Positions 50,352-58,794 of a stretch of 64,000 nucleotides of DNA are shown one piece after another; position 1 is the stretch's first letter; the number at the start of each line of letters is the position of its first letter. Origin of the DNA: Lysobacter_K koreensis (GTDB lineage Bacteria; Pseudomonadota; Gammaproteobacteria; Xanthomonadales; Xanthomonadaceae); contig NZ_JBHTIH010000002.1 in NCBI RefSeq assembly GCF_042677045.1, positions 1 to 64,000 on the forward strand, given 5' to 3'. The position numbers were made by a program, and so were the translations under genes. The notes beneath the pieces were generated by a model that saw nothing but the letters and a program-made list of their open reading frames with translations, was not told the DNA's origin and made no database searches.

Positions 50352-53026
50352 GCGACCCGGCCGCCGGCGCCGGCGATCGCCCTCCGAATCCGGCGCCGGC
50401 GGTGGCCGCCGATTCGGCGGAGATGGCGCTCGACGATGCCGGCTGGGCATTGCATGTGCGCCAGACGCTCAGCGCCACCGACGCTGAGCTCGCCAGCCGC
50501 TTCGATGCCAACCAGGATGTCGACCGCCTGCTCGCCGCACGCACCGCGGCGGTCGACGTCCAGCTGCGCGCCGCTTGGCAGCGCTGCATCGGCGATCACC
50601 CCGGGTTGTCGCTGTTCGCGGTTGGCGGCTACGGCCGCGGCGAGTTGTTCCCGCAATCGGACATCGACCTGCTGGTGCTGGCGCGCGAGGAGCCGGCCGG
50701 CCCGGACGAAACGCCCGCGGATTCCGGTGCGCTGGCGCGCCTGCTCGCGCTGCTCTGGGATGCCGGCCTGCCGGCCAGCCACGCGGTGCGCTCGCTCGCG
50801 CAGTGCACCCAGGCCGCGACCGACATCACCGTGTTGACCGCGTTGCTGGAGGCCCGTCCGCTGGTCGCCGATGCCGCGGCGTGCCAGGCGTTGCAGGCCG
50901 CGATCGCGCCGTCGCTGGTGTGGCCCGCGCAGGCGTTCTTCGAGGCCAAGCGCGAGGAGCTGCGCGCACGCCATGCCCGCTACGGCGACACCGCCGACAA
51001 CCTCGAGCCGAACCTCAAGGAAGGCCCGGGCGGCCTGCGCGACGTGCAGACGCTGCACTGGATGGCATTGCGGATCATCGGCACCTCGGACCTGGAGTCA
51101 CTGGTGGCGATGGGTCAGCTCGGCGCCGACGAGCACGCCACCCTGGAACGCCAGCGCCGCACGCTGTCGCGGCTGCGGTTCGGCCTGCACCTGGTCGCGG
51201 GCAAACGCGAGGAACGCCTGCGTTTCGATTACCAGAAGCTGCTCGCCGCGCGGCTGGGGCATGTCGACACCGGCGACAGCCTCGGCGTCGAGCAGATGAT
51301 GCAGGAGTTCTACCGCAGCGCCGCGCTGGTGCTGCGCATCGGCGAGCGCGTGCTGCAGCGCTTCGAGGAACAGCTCGAAGGCGAGGCGGTTCCGCAGCCA
51401 CTGGATGCCTTGTTCGAGTCGCGCCGCGGCTACCTGGCTGCACGCGATCCGGTCTGGCCGCGCACGCCCGATGCGCTGTTCGCGTTGTTCGCGGTTTGGG
51501 CCTCGCGCGACGACGTGCGCGGCCTGCATTCGCAGACCGCGCGCGCGCTGGCCGAGACCCTGCCGATGGTGCCCAGCTACGAGCAGGCCAGCGCCGCGCT
51601 GCGTGCGCGCTTCATGCAGCTGCTGCGCGGCCCGCGGCCGGTCGGCACGCTGACCCGGATGGCGCGGCTGGGCGTGCTCGGGCGTTGGATCCCGGCGTTC
51701 TCGAACGTGTCCGGGCGCATGCAGTTCGACCTGTTCCATGTCTACACGGTCGACCAGCACACCCTGGCGGTGCTCAAGAACATTGCCTCGTTCGCGTCGG
51801 GCGAGCCCGACGAGCGCTTCGCGCTCGCGCACGAGATCTGGCCGCGCCTGCGCAAGCCCGAGGTGCTGCTGCTCGCCGGGCTGTTCCACGACATCGCCAA
51901 GGGCCGCGGTGGCGACCACTCCGAACTGGGGGCGGTCGACGCACGCGAGTTCTGTCAGGCGCACGGCCTGTCCGAAGGCGACACCGCGCTGGTCGAATGG
52001 CTGGTGCGCCAGCACCTGCTGATGTCGATGACCGCGCAGAAGCAGGACATCGCCGACCCCGAGGTGATCCACCGCTTCGCGACCAAGGTCGGCGACCGCG
52101 AGCGGCTCGACCAGCTGTACCTGCTGACCTGCGCCGACATCGCCGGCACGTCGCCGAAACTGTGGAACGCGTGGAAGGACCGGCTGATGGCCGACCTCTA
52201 CACCGCCACCCGCCTGGCCCTGCGGCGCGGGCTGGAGAATCCGCTCGCGGACCACGAGCGCGGCGCGGAGGCGCGCGCGGCCACGCACGCGATGCTGGCC
52301 GCGTTCGGTACCGGCGACGCGGAGATCGCGGCGCTGTTCGAACGCATGCCCGAGATCGGTTTCCAGCGCGGTCGCCCCGACCAGCTCGCGTGGCAGGCCG
52401 CGTCGCTGCGCGGGGTCGCCGTCGGTGGCACGCGGGTGCGCGCGCGCCGGGTCAACGAGCACCAGGGCGCGCTGGAGGTGTTCGTGCACTCGCCCGACCG
52501 CGACGGCCTGTTCGCCGCAATCGTCGCCACGCTCGACCGCTGCGGCTTGGCGATTCAGCAGGCGCGTGTGCTCGATGGACCGAACGCGACGATCTTCGAC
52601 AGCTTCGAGGTGATTCCGACCGAGGCACGCAATCCCCCGGGCGCGGAGGAAGTCGAGGCGCGCCTGGCGCGGGCGCTGGCCGGCTCGCTCGACGCGGTCA
52701 AGCCGACGCGCCGCGCCCAGCCGCGCCACCTGCGCCATTTCCGCATCGCGCCGCAGATCGGCTTCGACGCCACCGCCAATCGCCGCACGCTGCTGAGCCT
52801 GGTGTGCACCGACCGCCCCGGGCTGCTCGCCGACGTGACCCAGGTGTTGCGCCAGCAGTCGTTGCGCGTGCACGACGCGCGCATCGCCACGTTCGGCGAA
52901 CGCGCCGAGGACGTGTTCCAGATCACCACCGTGGACGACGAGGGGCGCGACCAGCCACTCGACGAGGTGCAACAGCAGGCGTTGCGCGATGCGCTGCGCG
53001 CCTGCCTCGAAGGAGACAAGCGATGA
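50348..53026 (+). CDS. glnD: Bifunctional PII uridylyltransferase/uridylyl-removing enzyme
   Basis: The product has 892 residues. The nucleotidyltransferase motif VGGYGRGELFPQSDIDLLVL lies at about 91-110, the linker and HD phosphohydrolase motif LLAGLFHDIAKGRGGDHSEL near 510, and two ACT domains at the C terminus (from EVFVHSPDRDGLFAAIVATL near 710 and SLVCTDRPGLLADVTQVLRQ near 820). It adds or removes UMP on PII in response to glutamine. Start and stop overlap map and dapD by 4 nt each, so the operon is tightly coupled. Confidence 0.97.
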   Translation: MSDPAAGAGDRPPNPAPAVAADSAEMALDDAGWALHVRQTLSATDAELASRFDANQDVDRLLAARTAAVDVQLRAAWQRCIGDHPGLSLFAVGGYGRGELFPQSDIDLLVLAREEPAGPDETPADSGALARLLALLWDAGLPASHAVRSLAQCTQAATDITVLTALLEARPLVADAAACQALQAAIAPSLVWPAQAFFEAKREELRARHARYGDTADNLEPNLKEGPGGLRDVQTLHWMALRIIGTSDLESLVAMGQLGADEHATLERQRRTLSRLRFGLHLVAGKREERLRFDYQKLLAARLGHVDTGDSLGVEQMMQEFYRSAALVLRIGERVLQRFEEQLEGEAVPQPLDALFESRRGYLAARDPVWPRTPDALFALFAVWASRDDVRGLHSQTARALAETLPMVPSYEQASAALRARFMQLLRGPRPVGTLTRMARLGVLGRWIPAFSNVSGRMQFDLFHVYTVDQHTLAVLKNIASFASGEPDERFALAHEIWPRLRKPEVLLLAGLFHDIAKGRGGDHSELGAVDAREFCQAHGLSEGDTALVEWLVRQHLLMSMTAQKQDIADPEVIHRFATKVGDRERLDQLYLLTCADIAGTSPKLWNAWKDRLMADLYTATRLALRRGLENPLADHERGAEARAATHAMLAAFGTGDAEIAALFERMPEIGFQRGRPDQLAWQAASLRGVAVGGTRVRARRVNEHQGALEVFVHSPDRDGLFAAIVATLDRCGLAIQQARVLDGPNATIFDSFEVIPTEARNPPGAEEVEARLARALAGSLDAVKPTRRAQPRHLRHFRIAPQIGFDATANRRTLLSLVCTDRPGLLADVTQVLRQQSLRVHDARIATFGERAEDVFQITTVDDEGRDQPLDEVQQQALRDALRACLEGDKR

Positions 53027-53922
53027 GCCCGACCACCAAGAAAGCCACCAAGAAGACCGCCAGGAAGAAGGCCGCGCCCAAGGGCGCCGGCATCGAGGAG
53101 ATCAAGTTCATGGTCGAGAGCGCCTGGGAGCGGCGCACGATGCTGACCCCGGACGAGATCGACGGTTCCACCCGCCCCAGCGTGGAGCGCGTGATCGAAG
53201 GCCTGGAAAGCGGCGAGTTCCGCGTCGCCGAACCCGATGGCAAGGGCGGCTGGGCGGTCAACGAATGGCTGAAGAAGGCCGTGCTGCTGTACTTCCGCGT
53301 CAACGAGATGCAACTGGTCGAGGCCGACCCGGCGCCGTTCTGGGACAAGGTGCCGGCGCGCTTCGAGGACTATGGCGAGGGCGACTTCCGCAAGCTCGGC
53401 GCGCGCGTGGTGCCCGGCGCGATCGCACGCCGCGGCTGCCACATCGGCAAGGACGTGGTGCTGATGCCCAGCTTCGTCAACATCGGCGCGCATGTCGGGG
53501 CCGGCACGATGGTCGACACCTGGGCGACGGTGGGCTCGTGCGCGCAGATCGGCAAGCACTGCCATCTTTCCGGCGGCGCCGGCATCGGCGGCGTGCTCGA
53601 GCCGCTGCAGGCCACACCGACGATCATCGAGGACCACTGCTTCATCGGTGCGCGCTCGGAGGTGGTCGAGGGCGTGATCGTCGGCCACCACAGCGTGATC
53701 GGCATGGGCGTGTTCATCGGCCAGAGCACGCGCATCTACAACCGCATGACCGGCGAGGTCAGCTACGGCTACGTGCCGCCGGGCAGCGTGGTGGTGTCCG
53801 GCTCGCTGCCGGCCAAGGACGGCAGCCACTCGCTGTATTGCGCGGTCATCGTCAAGCAGGTCGATGCCAAGACCCGCGGCAAGACGTCGATCAACGACCT
53901 GTTGCGCGGATTGGCGGACTGA
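53023..53922 (+). CDS. dapD: 2,3,4,5-tetrahydropyridine-2,6-dicarboxylate N-succinyltransferase
   Basis: The product has 299 residues. IEEIKFMVESAWERRTMLTP matches the usual DapD N terminus; a left-handed beta-helix follows (MPSFVNIGAHVGAGTMVDTW, GSCAQIGKHCHLSGGAGIGG), with the GVLEPLQATPTIIEDHCFIG stretch. It succinylates THDP in the succinylase route to DAP and lysine. It carries an extra 23-residue Lys/Ala/Thr-rich N terminus (KKATKKTARKKAAPKG) that typical DapD lacks. The ATG overlaps the glnD stop, so this longer form is the one most likely to be made. Confidence 0.95.
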   Translation: MSPTTKKATKKTARKKAAPKGAGIEEIKFMVESAWERRTMLTPDEIDGSTRPSVERVIEGLESGEFRVAEPDGKGGWAVNEWLKKAVLLYFRVNEMQLVEADPAPFWDKVPARFEDYGEGDFRKLGARVVPGAIARRGCHIGKDVVLMPSFVNIGAHVGAGTMVDTWATVGSCAQIGKHCHLSGGAGIGGVLEPLQATPTIIEDHCFIGARSEVVEGVIVGHHSVIGMGVFIGQSTRIYNRMTGEVSYGYVPPGSVVVSGSLPAKDGSHSLYCAVIVKQVDAKTRGKTSINDLLRGLAD

Positions 53923-53929
53923 TCCGGTC

Positions 53930-54292
53930 ATGACGACGACCCTGTACGGCCTGTCGAACTGCGACAGCTGCAAGAAGGCGCGCAAGTGGCTCGAGCGCTT
54001 CGGCGTCGCGCATGTGTTCGTCGACTACCGCGACCGGCCGCAGTCGCCGGAAACCCTGGTCGAATGGAAGGAGCACGTCGGCGGCTGGGACCTGATGGTC
54101 AACAAGTCGTCGACGACCTGGCGCAACCTCGCGCCGCACCGCAAGTCGCCCGGTTCGGACGCGGAATGGAAGCTGCTGCTGCGCGAGTATCCGCAGCTGA
54201 TCCGGCGCCCGTTGGTGGTGACCGACGATGGCTCGATCACGCAGGGCTTCAGCGACAACGGCTTCAAGCAGCGTTTCGGGATCGACAAGTGA
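53930..54292 (+). CDS. Spx/ArsC-family protein (YffB-like)
   Basis: The product has 120 residues. LYGLSNCDSCKKARKWLERF has the CxxC redox motif at Cys11/Cys14, and the RRPLVVTDDGSITQGFSDNG closing part is that of YffB-type Spx/arsenate-reductase-like proteins. Such genes sit next to dapE in many proteobacteria without a proven role; true arsenate reduction is unlikely. It starts 7 nt after dapD and its stop overlaps the dapE GTG start. Confidence 0.88.
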   Translation: MTTTLYGLSNCDSCKKARKWLERFGVAHVFVDYRDRPQSPETLVEWKEHVGGWDLMVNKSSTTWRNLAPHRKSPGSDAEWKLLLREYPQLIRRPLVVTDDGSITQGFSDNGFKQRFGIDK

Positions 54293-55416
54293 GCGACGTC
54301 CTCGATCTCACCCGCGACCTGGTCGCGCGGGCGTCCGTGACGCCGGACGATGCCGGCTGCCAGGCGCTGATCGCGCAGCGTTTGCAACGCAGCGGTTTCC
54401 GATGCGAGCAGCTGCGCTTCGGCGTGGTCGACAACCTGTGGGCGGTGCACGGTAGTGACGGGCCGACGCTGGTCCTGCTTGGCCACACCGACGTGGTGCC
54501 GCCCGGGCCGCGCGAGGCCTGGGCCAGCGACCCGTTCGTGCCGGAGATCCGCGACGGCGTGCTGTACGGGCGTGGCGCGGCCGACATGAAAGGCAGCGTG
54601 GCCGCATTCGTGGTGGCGCTGGAGCGTTTCGTCGCTACCCATCCCGATCATCCCGGCCGGGTCGCGTTGCTGCTGACCTCGGACGAGGAGGGCGATGCGA
54701 TCGACGGCGTGCGCAAGGTTGCCGAGACGTTCCGCGCGCGCGGCGAGCGGATCGACTGGTGCATTACCGGTGAGCCCTCGTCGACCACCCGCCTGGGCGA
54801 CCTGCTGCGGGTCGGACGCCGGGGCACCTTGTCCGCGACGCTCACGGTGCGCGGGATCCAGGGCCACGTCGCCTATCCCGAGAAGGCGCGCAACCCGATC
54901 CACCAGGCGATGCCGGCGCTGGCCGAACTCGCGGCGCGGCGCTGGGACGACGGCTACGAGACGTTCCCGCCGACCAGCCTTCAGGTCAGCAACGTGCATG
55001 CCGGCACCGGCGCCAACAACGTGATCCCGGGCGAGATGCAGGTGCTGTTCAACCTGCGCTACAACCCGAGCTGGCGCGCCGAGCAGCTTGAGCAGCAATG
55101 CGAGGACGTGCTGCGTGCGCACGGTCTCGAGTACGAGGTGCGCTGGCAGCGTGGCGGCGAGCCGTTCTACACGCCCGAGGGCCCGCTGCGCGCCGCGGCG
55201 CGCGAGGTGCTGACGCGGTTCTGCGGCAGCGCGCCGGAGGAAAGCACCGGCGGCGGCACCTCGGATGCGCGTTTCATCGCCCCGCTCGGCGCGCAGTGCA
55301 TCGAGATCGGCCCGGTCAACGCCAGCATCCACAAGGTCGACGAGCACGTGGCGGTGGCCGACTTGGAGGCGCTGCCGGAGCTGTACTTGGCGTTGATCGA
55401 GAAGATGCTCGCGTAG
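54289..55416 (+). CDS. dapE: Succinyl-diaminopimelate desuccinylase
   Basis: The product has 375 residues. The M20 metallopeptidase ligands are in LLGHTDVVPPG (His), YGRGAADMKGSVAAFVVALE (Asp) and LTSDEEGDAIDG (catalytic Glu and Glu ligand), with GGTSDARF and IHKVDEHV near the end. It yields L,L-DAP for lysine and peptidoglycan. The start is GTG, overlapping the preceding stop by 4 nt. The TAG stop is part of a REP-like repeat (GCGTAGGGCGGG). Confidence 0.96.
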   Translation: MSDVLDLTRDLVARASVTPDDAGCQALIAQRLQRSGFRCEQLRFGVVDNLWAVHGSDGPTLVLLGHTDVVPPGPREAWASDPFVPEIRDGVLYGRGAADMKGSVAAFVVALERFVATHPDHPGRVALLLTSDEEGDAIDGVRKVAETFRARGERIDWCITGEPSSTTRLGDLLRVGRRGTLSATLTVRGIQGHVAYPEKARNPIHQAMPALAELAARRWDDGYETFPPTSLQVSNVHAGTGANNVIPGEMQVLFNLRYNPSWRAEQLEQQCEDVLRAHGLEYEVRWQRGGEPFYTPEGPLRAAAREVLTRFCGSAPEESTGGGTSDARFIAPLGAQCIEIGPVNASIHKVDEHVAVADLEALPELYLALIEKMLA

Positions 55417-55487
55417 GGCGGGTTTCAACCCGCCGATGCGGTTGCGGTCGGTCCTTCCCGTAAGGACGTCGGGATAAAACCCACCCA
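55413..55487. repeat. Paired REP-like palindrome, GTAGGGCGGG family
   Basis: GTAGGGCGGGTTTCAACCCG at 55413 overlaps the dapE stop codon; a worn opposite arm (GTCGGGATAAAACCCACCC) ends at 55487. They fill the gap between dapE and the converging GNAT gene and may act as its transcript end. Confidence 0.8.
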
Positions 55488-55490
55488 ACC

Positions 55491-56009
55491 TCAGCTGGGT
55501 GCCAGTTCCGACAACGCGCATGCAAACACCCGGTCGTCGCTGCCGTCGTGGCACGACGTCGTACCCACCGGCCTGAACCCCGACTTCTGGTAGAACCGCT
55601 GCGCCCGCAGGTTGTCCGGCTGCACGCCCAGCCAAACCGTATCGACATCCCGTGCCGCCATCGCCGCCGCTGCGGCGGACAGCAGCTTGGAGGCGATGTG
55701 GCGGCCATGAAATTCGCTGTCCACATAGATCCGCCACAGTTGCATCGGTCGCACGCCAGCCACGCACGCCGGCAGCGGCCCGGACCGCAGCTGCAGGTAG
55801 CCGACCGGCGCACCCGCGACCAGCGCGAGCAGGGTGACGATGTTGTCGCGCGCGATCTCCGCGGCCTTGCCCGCGGGCGAAAAATCGCCGCGCTCGCTTT
55901 CGGGCAATCCGGAAGTGCGAAACGCCAAGGCCGCCAGCCCGCCCGCATCGGCCGAGGTCGCCTGCCGGATGACCGGCGCTGGCTCGCCGGCGTCTGCGTC
56001 GTGGGTCAC
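55491..56009 (-). CDS. GNAT-family N-acetyltransferase
   Basis: The product has 172 residues. Typical GNAT strand-helix motifs are LWRIYVDSEFHGRHIASKLL (the acetyl-CoA loop is FHGRHIA in place of QxxGxG/A) and QPDNLRAQRFYQKSGFRPVG. The substrate is unknown. Its start codon overlaps the stop of the acylase gene (ATGA), so the two are co-translated; that pairing hints at a shared substrate, perhaps an amide or an amine freed by the acylase. Confidence 0.85.
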   Translation of the reverse strand: MTHDADAGEPAPVIRQATSADAGGLAALAFRTSGLPESERGDFSPAGKAAEIARDNIVTLLALVAGAPVGYLQLRSGPLPACVAGVRPMQLWRIYVDSEFHGRHIASKLLSAAAAAMAARDVDTVWLGVQPDNLRAQRFYQKSGFRPVGTTSCHDGSDDRVFACALSELAPS

Positions 56010-58399
56010 CGGGACTGGCCGGGTTGCGATGGGACGAGATGCAACGTGTGCTGCACCGCACCCGGCAGGAACGGCGTCGGCCGCCCGTGCACCCAGTCGT
56101 CATGGCCCGCGCCCCAGAACGGCGACAACGGGTGGCCGCTCTGGCCGCCGGGCATGTGGATGATGCCGTCGGCCTCGTGGCCGGGCGACACCACCATGCG
56201 TTCGGACGCGCCCATGTCCGGTGTCTGCACCCGCGGCATCGCGGTGTCGCCGCGCAGTGGCTCGAACGGCATGCACAGCGCGCGCCGCCCGAATGCGGGC
56301 AGCGCGCCGGCGAGTGGGTGGCAGATCCTGGCGGTGTTGCGTTCGCCCCAGCTGCGCTCGGCCAGCGGGCCTTGCGCGGCCAGTTCATCGCGCACGTCGC
56401 GCGCCGCGTCCTCGAGCAACGCATCCCAACTCGCGAACCGGCTTGGCAGCAGGTGGGCCGGTCGCTGGGTCAGCAGCGGCCAGGCGACGCCCTCGAGTTG
56501 CGGCAGCGCGGGCAATTCGAACTCCGCGCCCAGTGCGGTCCGTGCCGGGGCGGCCAAGCCTTCGGCGATGCGCTCGTGCACTTTCAGACGCCAGGCGCGG
56601 ACGATCCGGTAGCTGACCGAGTCGGCGGTGGCGTGGGGCTGCCAGGTGCTGGCGGCGCGGGACAACTGCTGCAGCGCAGGCGAGCGCGCCCGCGTCGCCG
56701 TGTCGCCCAGCAACTGCCACCAGCGCCGCAGGAAAAGCGTGCGGTCGTCGAGCTGGATCGCGAGCAGGTCGCGCTCGCCGAATCGCTGCTGCGCGAACAA
56801 CCGATCGCGGATCTGCCGCGCGCGTGAGCCGAGCACGTAGCCCCCGTCGCCGATCCGCTGCAAAGCCTCGCCATCGACGACGCGGCTGTTGGCGGTCCAC
56901 GCGCGCCCGGACGCCGGAAGGAGGATGGGCGTGCCGGCGGTTTCCAGTGCCCAGGGATCGCAGGCCGTGTCCGCGGGCCGGAGGCTTGCCACCGGCGTCG
57001 ATACGCAGTCCGCGCTGCGTTGCGGCAACGGGCCCAGCAACCGCCAGGCGATCTCGCCCGAGCGATCGCCCACGACCAGATTCTGCGCCGGCATCGCCAC
57101 GGCATCGGCCAACTGCAGCACTTCGCGCAGCGAGCCGGCGCGGGAAAAATCCGCCAGCGCGAGGCTGAGCGAGCCGGGCAGGTGCGCGACCCAGCGCAAG
57201 GCCCACGCTTCGCCGTCGGCTTCGCGATGCAGGATCGGGCCCCACGCGGTCTCCTCGACCTCGACGTCTACCGGTTGGGCGCCGACGACGGTGATGCGTT
57301 CGCGATGCGCGGTCACGCGCGCGCAAGGCGCCGGTGTCGAACCTGGGGTGCACGGTCGCACGCGTTGCCAATCCAGCCAGTCGCCGTAGCTGTTGGTGAA
57401 GCCCCAGGCGACGTGGCCGTTGCTGCCCACCACCATCGCCGGCAGGCCGGGCAGGGTGAAGCCGGCCACGTCGACCCGGCCCTGCGGCGCGCGCGCATCG
57501 GCGTAGCGCAAGCGCGCGCGGAACCAGATGTTGGGCGCGCGCAGGGTCAGGTGCATGTCGTTGGCGACGATCGCGCGACCATCGGCGGTCAGCGCGCCGG
57601 AGACGGCGAAGTTGTTGCTGCCCAGTTCCGGGGGTGACGGCAGTTGCGCCGCGACCTTGCCGGCGGATGCCGGCAGGCGGCGCAGGTCGAGCGTGGTCGC
57701 GTCCGGCAGCACCGCATCGCCGCGCGGGGTGCCCATCATCGGCGCGTCCCAGCTGCTGCCGGCGTGGGTCAGCAGCGTGAACAACGCCGGCGGCAGGTGC
57801 GGCTTGAGTTTCCACAACGCCAGCTCGCGCGCGTTGTCCGCGTCGTGCAGGTCGAAGTACATCGCGTAGCCGGCCAGCGCGGTATCGGCCAGCTGCCACG
57901 GGTCGGGTTGCGCGCGCAGCAGCAGGTAAGGCCACGGCCGGGACTTGAGACCGGCGAGGCCGGCGTTGACGCCGTCGACGTAGGCCTGCAGCACCGGCCG
58001 ATGGTTGCCGGCGATGCCATCGAGTTGCTGCGCCACCCGCGCGCGCATCCGATGCATGCGGTGGCGCTTGTCGGTATCGACCGCGATCGGGCCGAACAGC
58101 GCGGCCAGTTCGCCTGCCGCCGTGCGGCGCATCAGGTCCATCTCGAAGTAACGTTCCTGCGCGTGCACGTAGCCCAGTGCGCGCATCGCATCGCGTTCGT
58201 TGGCAGCCTCGATGGTGACCACGCCCAGCGCATCGCGCGTGACCGCGATGGGCGCCGACAGTCCAGGCAATGCCAGCTCGCCATCGAGTTGCGGCAGGCT
58301 GCCGCGCAGCGCGAGCCACGCGGCGAGCCCGAGCACCAGCAGCAACGCCAGCAAGCCGATCGCGATGCGTCGGGTCCATCGGGTGATCGGTCGCGCCAT
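56006..58399 (-). CDS. Membrane-anchored penicillin acylase family hydrolase
   Basis: The product has 797 residues. An N-terminal signal anchor (RIAIGLLALLLVLGLAAWLA) is followed by the alpha chain (PIAVTRDALGVVTIEAANER ... ALGYVHAQERYFEMDLMRRT), then the autoprocessing site ELGSNNFAVSG, where the Ser becomes the N-terminal nucleophile of the beta chain. HLTLRAPNIWFRARL and VVGSNGHVAWGFTNSYGDW follow. The family cleaves amides, including beta-lactam side chains and acyl-homoserine lactones; which one is open. ATG 58399 has AGGAGGGG just upstream. Overlaps the GNAT gene. Confidence 0.9.
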   Translation of the reverse strand: MARPITRWTRRIAIGLLALLLVLGLAAWLALRGSLPQLDGELALPGLSAPIAVTRDALGVVTIEAANERDAMRALGYVHAQERYFEMDLMRRTAAGELAALFGPIAVDTDKRHRMHRMRARVAQQLDGIAGNHRPVLQAYVDGVNAGLAGLKSRPWPYLLLRAQPDPWQLADTALAGYAMYFDLHDADNARELALWKLKPHLPPALFTLLTHAGSSWDAPMMGTPRGDAVLPDATTLDLRRLPASAGKVAAQLPSPPELGSNNFAVSGALTADGRAIVANDMHLTLRAPNIWFRARLRYADARAPQGRVDVAGFTLPGLPAMVVGSNGHVAWGFTNSYGDWLDWQRVRPCTPGSTPAPCARVTAHRERITVVGAQPVDVEVEETAWGPILHREADGEAWALRWVAHLPGSLSLALADFSRAGSLREVLQLADAVAMPAQNLVVGDRSGEIAWRLLGPLPQRSADCVSTPVASLRPADTACDPWALETAGTPILLPASGRAWTANSRVVDGEALQRIGDGGYVLGSRARQIRDRLFAQQRFGERDLLAIQLDDRTLFLRRWWQLLGDTATRARSPALQQLSRAASTWQPHATADSVSYRIVRAWRLKVHERIAEGLAAPARTALGAEFELPALPQLEGVAWPLLTQRPAHLLPSRFASWDALLEDAARDVRDELAAQGPLAERSWGERNTARICHPLAGALPAFGRRALCMPFEPLRGDTAMPRVQTPDMGASERMVVSPGHEADGIIHMPGGQSGHPLSPFWGAGHDDWVHGRPTPFLPGAVQHTLHLVPSQPGQSR

Positions 58400-58517
58400 G
58401 TGCCCCTCCTGGCCTGCGAGCTTAGCCCAGGCCTGTTGCCGGCCCGGCCGTGGCCGGGCGCGAATTCCTGCCTCGGGGGTGCTTGCGGGCGGCGCCCGGA
58501 TCGCGCAGGATCGGCCC

Positions 58518-58637
58518 ATGCGCTCCCCGTCCGCCACCACCCGCCAGACCCTCGCCCGTGCCGGGTGCGCAGGCGTCGGCGTCGGCGCGCGCAATAACCG
58601 CAATAACAACGTCAGCCTCCCGCAGGCCGGCGATTAG
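58518..58637 (+). CDS. Asparagine-rich leader peptide of asnB
   Basis: A 39-codon frame starts at ATG 58518 with AGGA about 6 nt upstream and ends at TAG 58635-58637. Residues 24-39 read ARNNRNNNVSLPQAGD. Codons 26-31 (58593-58610) are AATAACCGCAATAACAAC, five Asn codons in six, two of them AAT, an uncommon codon in DNA this rich in GC. The frame lies between the divergent acylase gene and the terminator just before asnB. I read it as a control peptide whose translation pauses when charged tRNA-Asn is scarce. Confidence 0.8.
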   Translation: MRSPSATTRQTLARAGCAGVGVGARNNRNNNVSLPQAGD

Positions 58638-58702
58638 CGCGCGACAACCACGCTCATCGTTCTCTCCGGCCTGCACTGCGAAGTGCGGGCTTTTTTGTTT
58701 TT
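58622..58702 (+). promoter_or_regulatory. Ribosome-mediated transcription attenuator of asnB
   Basis: Terminator: GCCTGCACT (58669-58677), loop GCGA, AGTGCGGGC (58682-58690), then TTTTTTGTTTTT. Antiterminator: GCAGGCCGG (58622-58630) is the exact reverse complement of CCGGCCTGC (58666-58674), which is the 5' arm of the terminator. The two helices exclude each other. A ribosome held at the Asn codons leaves 58622-58630 free to form the antiterminator; a ribosome reaching the stop codon at 58635 covers it and lets the terminator form. This matches the logic of his, thr or trp attenuation. Confidence 0.82.
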
Positions 58703-58740
58703 GGCGGTGGCGGTATTTGTCGTTCGTCCTTGAACAAGAG

Positions 58741-58760
58741 CCCGGCCATCCCTGGCCGGG
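58741..58760 (+). other. Second leader hairpin before asnB
   Basis: CCCGGCCA, loop TCCC, TGGCCGGG form a perfect 8-bp stem 24 nt before the ribosome site of asnB (CAGGAG at 58783). No U-run follows, so it may stabilise the read-through mRNA or affect translation. Confidence 0.6.
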
Positions 58761-58794
58761 GATCCAACAGGAAAATCCATCCCAGGAGCCTTGC

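Noticed and set aside
53930..54292. Arsenate reductase with an arsenic-resistance role
   Set aside because: The CxxC YffB-type sequence and the dapD-dapE context point to the Spx/YffB branch; no ars genes are near.
58200..58637. The Asn-rich segment as the end of a 145-residue protein
   Set aside because: The upstream part overlaps the acylase gene antisense; only the ATG at 58518 has a ribosome site and lies in the intergenic leader.
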